Shown one piece after another: positions 6,892 through 10,435 of a stretch of 10,435 bases of DNA. The position numbers were made by a program, and so were the translations under genes. This DNA is from Candidatus Pullichristensenella stercoripullorum (GTDB taxonomy: Bacteria > Bacillota > Clostridia > Christensenellales > Aristaeellaceae), in contig DVGE01000316.1 of NCBI GenBank assembly GCA_018712885.1, positions 1-10,435 of the forward strand, read 5' to 3'. Numbering within the stretch: the first letter of the stretch is position 1; each line of letters begins with the position of its first letter. The notes below the pieces were generated by a model. That model had not been told where the DNA came from. It was given only the letters and a program-made list of their open reading frames with translations, and searched no databases.

Positions 6892-7890
6892 ATGCCTTCG
6901 AGCATCTACGACATCGCCCGCGCCGCGGGCTGTTCCATCAGCACCGTTTCCAAGGCGCTCAACGACCATTACAGCATCGCCGAGGAGACGAAGCGGCGCG
7001 TGCGCGCCGTGGCGGAGGAGCTTCATTACCAGCCCAGCGCCCGCGCCCGCAACTTCGCCAGCCGCAAGAGCGGCTCGGCGCTGTTCGTGACCGATTTTTA
7101 CCGCAACATCGGCTACGAGAACCCGCACATGTTCGAGATCATCAACGGCGCGACGCACGCGCTGGAGGAAAAGGGCTATTCGCTGCTGCTGCGCAACATG
7201 CGCGCCGCAGACGCGCCCGCGCTTTTGCAGGACGCCATGCTGCGCGAGCAGGCGGACGGCGTGCTTTTGCACGCCACCATCCTCACCAAGCAGCTGGCGA
7301 TGGTGCTGATGAAGGCCGACCTGCCCTATCTGGTCATCGGCAGGCCGGGATTCTCCACCGGCGTGAGCTGGATGGACGTCAACCACGAATCGGCGGGGCG
7401 GCTGGCGGCGGACTATCTGCTCGACCGCGGCTACCGGCGCGTGGCCTTTTTGCTGGGCAACGCGCGCGAGGACACCATCGCCCAGAGCCGCCTGAAGGGC
7501 ATGAACGAGGTGTTCGCCGAGGAAGCGCTGAGCGTGGAGACCATCTCCGGCTGCCTCACCTACGAGGAGGGCGCGAGGGCGGCGGAGGCGCTGCTCGACC
7601 GCGCCGAGCGGCCGGAGGTGATCGTCTGCTCGAGCAACACGCTGGCTGTGGGCTGCCTGCACGCACTGCGGGCACGGGGCGTGGACATCCCCGGCGGAAT
7701 GGCGCTGATGACGTTTGACAACTACCCCTTTTCGATGATCGTACAGCCGCAGATCACCGCTGTGGACCTCGACATGTACGACATGGGCTGGGAGGCGGCG
7801 CGCTTCCTTTTGCGGCGCATCCACAAGCCGAACTTGCAGACGCAGAGCTTCTGCACCACGCCGCGGCTCATCGCGCGGGATTCGACGTGA
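6892..7890 (+). CDS. LacI/GalR-family transcriptional regulator of the maltodextrin operon
   Basis: This DNA-binding sugar-responsive regulator has 332 residues, the full family length. The N-terminal helix-turn-helix is canonical: SIYDIARAAGCSISTVSKAL at residues 4-23, followed by ETKRRVRAVAEELHYQPSARARNFASRKSG, which forms the third helix and hinge. The remainder is a periplasmic-binding-protein-like effector domain, with the usual C-terminal pattern LMTFDNYPF, P-Q-ITAVDLDMYDMG-EAARFLLRR. Its gene follows the amylase stop by 5 bases and should be co-transcribed with the operon. The GAAAGCGCTTTC palindrome upstream of the operon promoter is the kind of site this family binds, so autoregulation with maltose or maltodextrin as effector is likely (inference). 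Whether it represses or activates cannot be read from the protein. The start is ATG 6892, with a purine-rich GGGGTGAGGGA directly upstream. Confidence 0.9.
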   Translation: MPSSIYDIARAAGCSISTVSKALNDHYSIAEETKRRVRAVAEELHYQPSARARNFASRKSGSALFVTDFYRNIGYENPHMFEIINGATHALEEKGYSLLLRNMRAADAPALLQDAMLREQADGVLLHATILTKQLAMVLMKADLPYLVIGRPGFSTGVSWMDVNHESAGRLAADYLLDRGYRRVAFLLGNAREDTIAQSRLKGMNEVFAEEALSVETISGCLTYEEGARAAEALLDRAERPEVIVCSSNTLAVGCLHALRARGVDIPGGMALMTFDNYPFSMIVQPQITAVDLDMYDMGWEAARFLLRRIHKPNLQTQSFCTTPRLIARDST

Positions 7891-7964
7891 GACCCGCCCG
7901 GCGCGGCTGCATATATATTCCGTTTATTCATATTTACCTATTGGGGGTCCGTTTGGGAAAGTTC

Positions 7965-7991
7965 GCCGCCGAAAACCGTTATTTCGGCGGC
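7965..7991. terminator. GC-rich hairpin after the LacI-type gene, possible terminator
   Basis: GCCGCCGAAA (7965-7974) pairs perfectly with TTTCGGCGGC (7982-7991) around a 7-base loop. It is enclosed by a second short stem, TGGGAAA (7954-7960) with TTTCCCA (8006-8012). The T-rich tail on the + strand is interrupted (AAATTTCGG, then TTATTTTT), so termination efficiency is uncertain. Its place between a finished operon and a new promoter argues for a terminator; a regulatory fold is also possible. Confidence 0.5.
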
Positions 7992-8020
7992 AAATTTCGG
8001 TTATTTTTCCCAGGGAGCGC

Positions 8021-8049
8021 TTGATTGCCGGGGCGGGATATGGTATATT
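8021..8049 (+). promoter_or_regulatory. Sigma-A promoter of the siderophore transporter operon
   Basis: TTGATT (8021-8026) and TATATT (8044-8049) are separated by 17 bases, and TG at 8041-8042 forms an extended -10. Transcription should start near 8056, just before the first TTAGT...ACTAA palindrome, so a protein bound there would block RNA polymerase. Confidence 0.72.
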
Positions 8050-8059
8050 ATGCACGTTG

Positions 8060-8073
8060 TTAGTCTTAACTAA
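8060..8073. promoter_or_regulatory. Operator-like palindrome, copy 1 (imperfect)
   Basis: TTAGT (8060-8064) and ACTAA (8069-8073) are inverted around CTTA. The site lies at about +5 to +18 of the predicted transcript and shares 14 of 16 bases with the perfect copy 40 bp downstream. TTAG...CTAA half-sites recall DtxR-family metal-dependent repressors (IdeR/MntR), which would suit an iron-siderophore importer. That identity is inferred. Confidence 0.65.
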
Positions 8074-8099
8074 TACATGTGCTTTTATTTGTACATCTG

Positions 8100-8113
8100 T
8101 TAGTTATAACTAA
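8100..8113. promoter_or_regulatory. Operator-like palindrome, copy 2 (perfect)
   Basis: TTAGTTATAACTAA is a perfect 14-bp palindrome, and the 16-base unit 8099-8114 repeats that at 8059-8074 with two changes. It lies 14 bases before the ribosome binding site of the first permease. A weak second promoter, TTGTAC (8089-8094) and TAATAT (8111-8116), would overlap it. Probably it is an operator for a metal-responsive regulator not encoded in this window. Confidence 0.68.
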
Positions 8114-8143
8114 TATAAAGCGCACACAAGGAGGGGAACGGCC

Positions 8144-9184
8144 ATCCGGAACCATCGCATCACCATCGTATTGGGCGTCTGCCTTATCTTGGCCAGCGTC
8201 TGTTCGCTGTTCGTCGGCGTCATTGATCTGGATCTGCCGTCGCTTTTTGGCGGGGATATGGAGCAGCTGAAGATACTCGTCGTCTCGCGGCTGCCGCGCC
8301 TGCTCGCCATCCTCTGCACCGGCGTGGGCATGAGCGTGGCGGGGCTCATCATGCAGCAGCTTTGCATGAACAAGTTCGTCTCCCCCACCACGGGCGCGAC
8401 CATCTCCTCGGCGCAGTTCGGCATTTTGCTGGCGCTGTTGTTCATGCCGAACTCCACGCTCTGGGGGCGGGCGCTGTTCGCCTTTGCCACGGCGACGCTG
8501 GGCACGTGGATCTTCGTGTGGTTCATCCAGCGCATCACCTTCAAGGACGTGGTGATGGTGCCGCTGGTGGGCATCATGTTTGGCAACGTCATCGGCGGCA
8601 TCACCAACTATCTGGCCTACAAGTACGAAATGACGCAGGCGCTGTCCACGTGGCTGGTGGGGCATTTTTCGCTGGTGCTGCGCGGGCGGTACGAACTGGT
8701 GTATCTGGTGGCACCGCTGGTGATTCTGGCTTTTCTCTTTGCCAACCACTTCAACATCGTCGGCATGGGCAAGGATTTTTCCAAAAACCTCGGCGTGCAT
8801 TACAATCTGGTGCTGTTCATGGGCCTGACCATCGCGGCGCTGATCACGGCGAGCATCGTGGTGGTGGTCGGCTCCATCTCCTACATCGGTCTCATCGTGC
8901 CCAACGTGGTGGCGATGTTCAAGGGCGACAAAATTCGCGGCACGCTGGTGGACACGGCGCTGTTCGGGGCGCTGTTCGTGCTGGTATGCGACATGCTGGG
9001 GCGCGTGGTCATCGCGCCGTATGAACTGCCCATCGAGCTGATCGTCGGCATCCTCGGCAGCCTGCTGTTCATCGGACTGTTGTTCTACCGGCTCAAACAC
9101 GGGCGCAGGGCCATCCGCCTCAAGGGGCCGACCTTTGGCTGCGGGGCGGGCGTACCCGACCTGGAAGGGGGCGCGAACCGATGA
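8144..9184 (+). CDS. Siderophore ABC transporter permease 1, YclN/CeuB-like (FecCD family), apparent ATC start
   Basis: This inner-membrane FecCD-family subunit imports an iron-siderophore or similar metal chelate. Many stretches recall Bacillus YclN: SRLPRLLAIL, GLIMQQLCMNKFVSPTT (residues 67-83), NYLAYKYEMTQALSTWL, FSLVLRGRYELVYL, and the ATPase-contact region YIGLIVPN (residues 247-254). The start is odd. An in-frame TAA lies at 8111-8113, and the first standard start codon is TTG 8171, 36 bases past the excellent AAGGAGG at 8128-8134. ATC 8144 sits exactly 9 bases after that site and would give a normal basic N terminus (M-RNHRITIV) ahead of the first helix, so I place the start there; TTG 8171 remains possible. 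From ATC the protein has 346 residues, with a C-terminal tail of about 20 residues (ending GVPDLEGGANR) beyond the usual end. The stop overlaps the next gene's start (ATGA). Confidence 0.85.
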   Translation: MRNHRITIVLGVCLILASVCSLFVGVIDLDLPSLFGGDMEQLKILVVSRLPRLLAILCTGVGMSVAGLIMQQLCMNKFVSPTTGATISSAQFGILLALLFMPNSTLWGRALFAFATATLGTWIFVWFIQRITFKDVVMVPLVGIMFGNVIGGITNYLAYKYEMTQALSTWLVGHFSLVLRGRYELVYLVAPLVILAFLFANHFNIVGMGKDFSKNLGVHYNLVLFMGLTIAALITASIVVVVGSISYIGLIVPNVVAMFKGDKIRGTLVDTALFGALFVLVCDMLGRVVIAPYELPIELIVGILGSLLFIGLLFYRLKHGRRAIRLKGPTFGCGAGVPDLEGGANR

Positions 9185-10161
9185 TGCTGACACGCGCTCA
9201 GCGGTCGAACCGCAAAAAACTCTGCGTCATGGCGGCGCTGGTACTGCTGGCGGCGGCGGCCTACATGACCGTGGACGTCAACTTTGGCAACGCGAAACTG
9301 CTGGCCTACTCCATGCGCATACGCGCGCCGAAGCTGATCGTCATGCTCATCACCGCCTTTGCCATCGGCGGGGCCTCGCTGGTGTTCCAGTCCATCATCA
9401 ACAACACCATCGTCACGCCCTGCCTGTTGGGCATGAACTCTCTCTACACGCTCATCCACACGGCGGTAGTGTTCTGCGCAGGCTCGGGGAGCGTGCTGGC
9501 GGCCAACGCCAACGCCGCCTTCGCCATCGACCTTGTGATGATGGGCATCACGGCGACGCTCATTTACAGCTACCTGTTCAAAAAGACGAAGCACAACGTG
9601 CTCTACGTGCTGCTGGTGGGCACGGTGCTGACTTCGTTTTTCTCCAGCGTGCAATCGACGATGACGCGGGTGATGGACCCCAATGAGTACGACACGCTGC
9701 TGACGACGCTGGTGGCGAGCTTCAGCAATGTCAACGCCGAGATCATTATCTTCGCGCTGATCGTGCTGGCGGCGGTGATCTTCTTTCTGCGCAGGGAGCT
9801 TGCGCTGCTGGACGTGTTGACGCTGGGCAAAGCGCAGGCCATCAGCCTCGGCGTGGACTACGACCGCTGCATCCGCCGCCTGCTGCTGGGCGTGACGCTG
9901 GCCATCGCCGTGGCCACGGCCATGGTGGGGCCGATCTCCTTCCTTGGATTGATCATCGCCAATCTCGCCCGGCAGCTTTTGCGCACCTACCGCCACACGC
10001 AGCTCATCCTCGGCTCGGCGCTGTTCGGCATGATCGTGCTGGTGGGCGGGCAGATCATCGTCGAGCATGTATTTACCTACGCCGTGCCCATCAGCGTGTT
10101 CATCACTGTGGGCGGCGGGCTGTATTTCCTCTATCTTCTGCTCACACGAAGGAGGGTGTAG
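9181..10161 (+). CDS. Siderophore ABC transporter permease 2, YclO/CeuC-like (FecCD family)
   Basis: This is the partner of the YclN-like permease in a heterodimeric FecCD-type channel. It has 326 residues, normal for the family, with a basic N terminus (RAQRSNRKK) before the first helix. Typical YclO-like stretches are RIRAPKLIVMLITAFAIGGASLVFQ, NNTIVTPCLLGMNSLYTLIHT and LTLGKAQAISLGVDY. The ATPase-contact region is FLGLIIANLARQLLRTYRH, with G at residue 256; Ala replaces the Pro found at this point in many FecCD permeases. The first ATG (9181) overlaps the previous stop as ATGA and has AAGGGGG at 9165-9171; the immediately following ATG 9184 is an alternative. The next gene follows after 2 bases, so the operon is tightly coupled. 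Iron chelate transport is inferred from subfamily resemblance. Confidence 0.9.
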   Translation: MMLTRAQRSNRKKLCVMAALVLLAAAAYMTVDVNFGNAKLLAYSMRIRAPKLIVMLITAFAIGGASLVFQSIINNTIVTPCLLGMNSLYTLIHTAVVFCAGSGSVLAANANAAFAIDLVMMGITATLIYSYLFKKTKHNVLYVLLVGTVLTSFFSSVQSTMTRVMDPNEYDTLLTTLVASFSNVNAEIIIFALIVLAAVIFFLRRELALLDVLTLGKAQAISLGVDYDRCIRRLLLGVTLAIAVATAMVGPISFLGLIIANLARQLLRTYRHTQLILGSALFGMIVLVGGQIIVEHVFTYAVPISVFITVGGGLYFLYLLLTRRRV

Positions 10162-10163
10162 CG

Positions 10164-10435
10164 TTGTTTGTCAAGGAACTGACGAAAAAGTACGACGGCA
10201 AGGCCGTGGTGGACGGCGTGAGCTTCGACATCCCCAAGCGCTCGGTCATCTCCATGATCGGGCCGAACGGGGCGGGTAAGTCCACGGTGCTGAACATACT
10301 TTCCCGCCTCATCGCCCGCGACAGCGGCCTGGTGGACTTCGAGGGACAGGATATTTCCCGCTGGAAAAGCAAGGAACTGGCCAAGCGGCTGGCCATCCTC
10401 ACCCAGTCCAACAACATCCAGATGAAACTGACCGT
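10164..10435 (+). CDS. Siderophore ABC transporter ATPase, YclP/CeuD-like, 3' end missing
   Basis: This is the nucleotide-binding subunit that powers the two preceding permeases from the cytoplasmic face. Only the first 90 residues are in the window. The A-loop tyrosine lies in KKYDGK (about residue 10), the Walker A motif GPNGAGKST is at residues 33-41 with K39, and the Q-loop glutamine is Q81 in ILTQSN. The segment ILSRLIARDSG...SKELAKRLAIL closely recalls YclP. The start is TTG 10164: AAGGAGG (10149-10155) is 8 bases upstream and the encoded N terminus (FVKELTKKYDGK) begins exactly where this family does. Walker B, the signature motif and the H-loop are beyond the window. The missing substrate-binding protein gene, corresponding to YclQ/CeuE, is expected just downstream. 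Confidence 0.92.
   Translation, partial: MFVKELTKKYDGKAVVDGVSFDIPKRSVISMIGPNGAGKSTVLNILSRLIARDSGLVDFEGQDISRWKSKELAKRLAILTQSNNIQMKLT

Noticed and set aside
8012..8025. GGAGCGCTTG at the -35 box of the siderophore promoter as a second LacI or cre site
   Set aside because: Only the central AGCGCT is symmetrical; the flanking bases do not fit the operator consensus.
7891..8056. Riboswitch upstream of the siderophore operon
   Set aside because: Most of the structured part lies upstream of the predicted transcription start near 8056, and I recognise no known riboswitch core in it.
8077..8103. Eight-codon reading frame (MCFYLYIC) between the two palindromes, as a leader peptide
   Set aside because: No ribosome binding site precedes it, its composition is not suggestive of attenuation, and it is fully explained by chance in AT-rich DNA.
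1..10435. Mobile element, phage, CRISPR or anti-phage system
   Set aside because: No transposase, integrase, terminal inverted repeats, spacer arrays or defence domains are visible. All genes fit housekeeping peptide, sugar and iron metabolism.

Overview
The window is GC-rich, densely packed bacterial DNA, and every gene in it lies on the + strand. Strong AAGGAGG-type ribosome binding sites, a maltodextrin transporter resembling Bacillus MdxEFG, and a siderophore transporter resembling Bacillus YclNOP all point to a member of the Bacillota. The high GC, and secreted proteins with AxA signal peptidase I sites instead of lipoboxes, suggest a gut-type Clostridia lineage such as Christensenellales or Oscillospirales. 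That placement is an inference from style, not a phylogenetic result.

Region 1 (1-1630) holds the 3' part of a secreted C69-family dipeptidase that begins before the window, followed by a hairpin terminator.

Region 2 (1631-7890) is a complete maltodextrin uptake and degradation operon. A near-consensus sigma-A promoter with a LacI-type palindrome upstream drives five genes: a solute-binding protein, a MalF-type permease, a MalG-type permease, a cytoplasmic GH13 cyclomaltodextrinase/neopullulanase-like amylase, and a LacI-family regulator. The last four are nearly contiguous or overlap. A stable hairpin lies between the binding-protein gene and the first permease gene, where expression is commonly stepped down. 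The operon has no ATPase, so it presumably borrows a shared MsmX/MsiK-type ATPase encoded elsewhere. The likely logic is import of malto-oligosaccharides, cleavage in the cytoplasm, and feedback through the last gene onto the first promoter.

Region 3 (7891-8143) is a 253-base AT-richer control region. It has a GC-rich hairpin, a good extended -10 promoter, and two copies of a TTAGT...ACTAA palindrome exactly 40 bp apart.

Region 4 (8144-10435, continuing past the window) is a siderophore-type ABC importer operon: two FecCD-family permeases like YclN and YclO, and the start of the ATPase like YclP. The first permease has no ATG, GTG or TTG at a sensible distance from its excellent ribosome binding site and appears to start at ATC. 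The substrate-binding protein is not in the window.

I saw no transposon, CRISPR array, tRNA, rRNA or clearly novel multi-gene system. The points worth a second look are regulatory: the ATC start, the paired palindromes, the architecture of the sugar promoter, and the intergenic hairpins.
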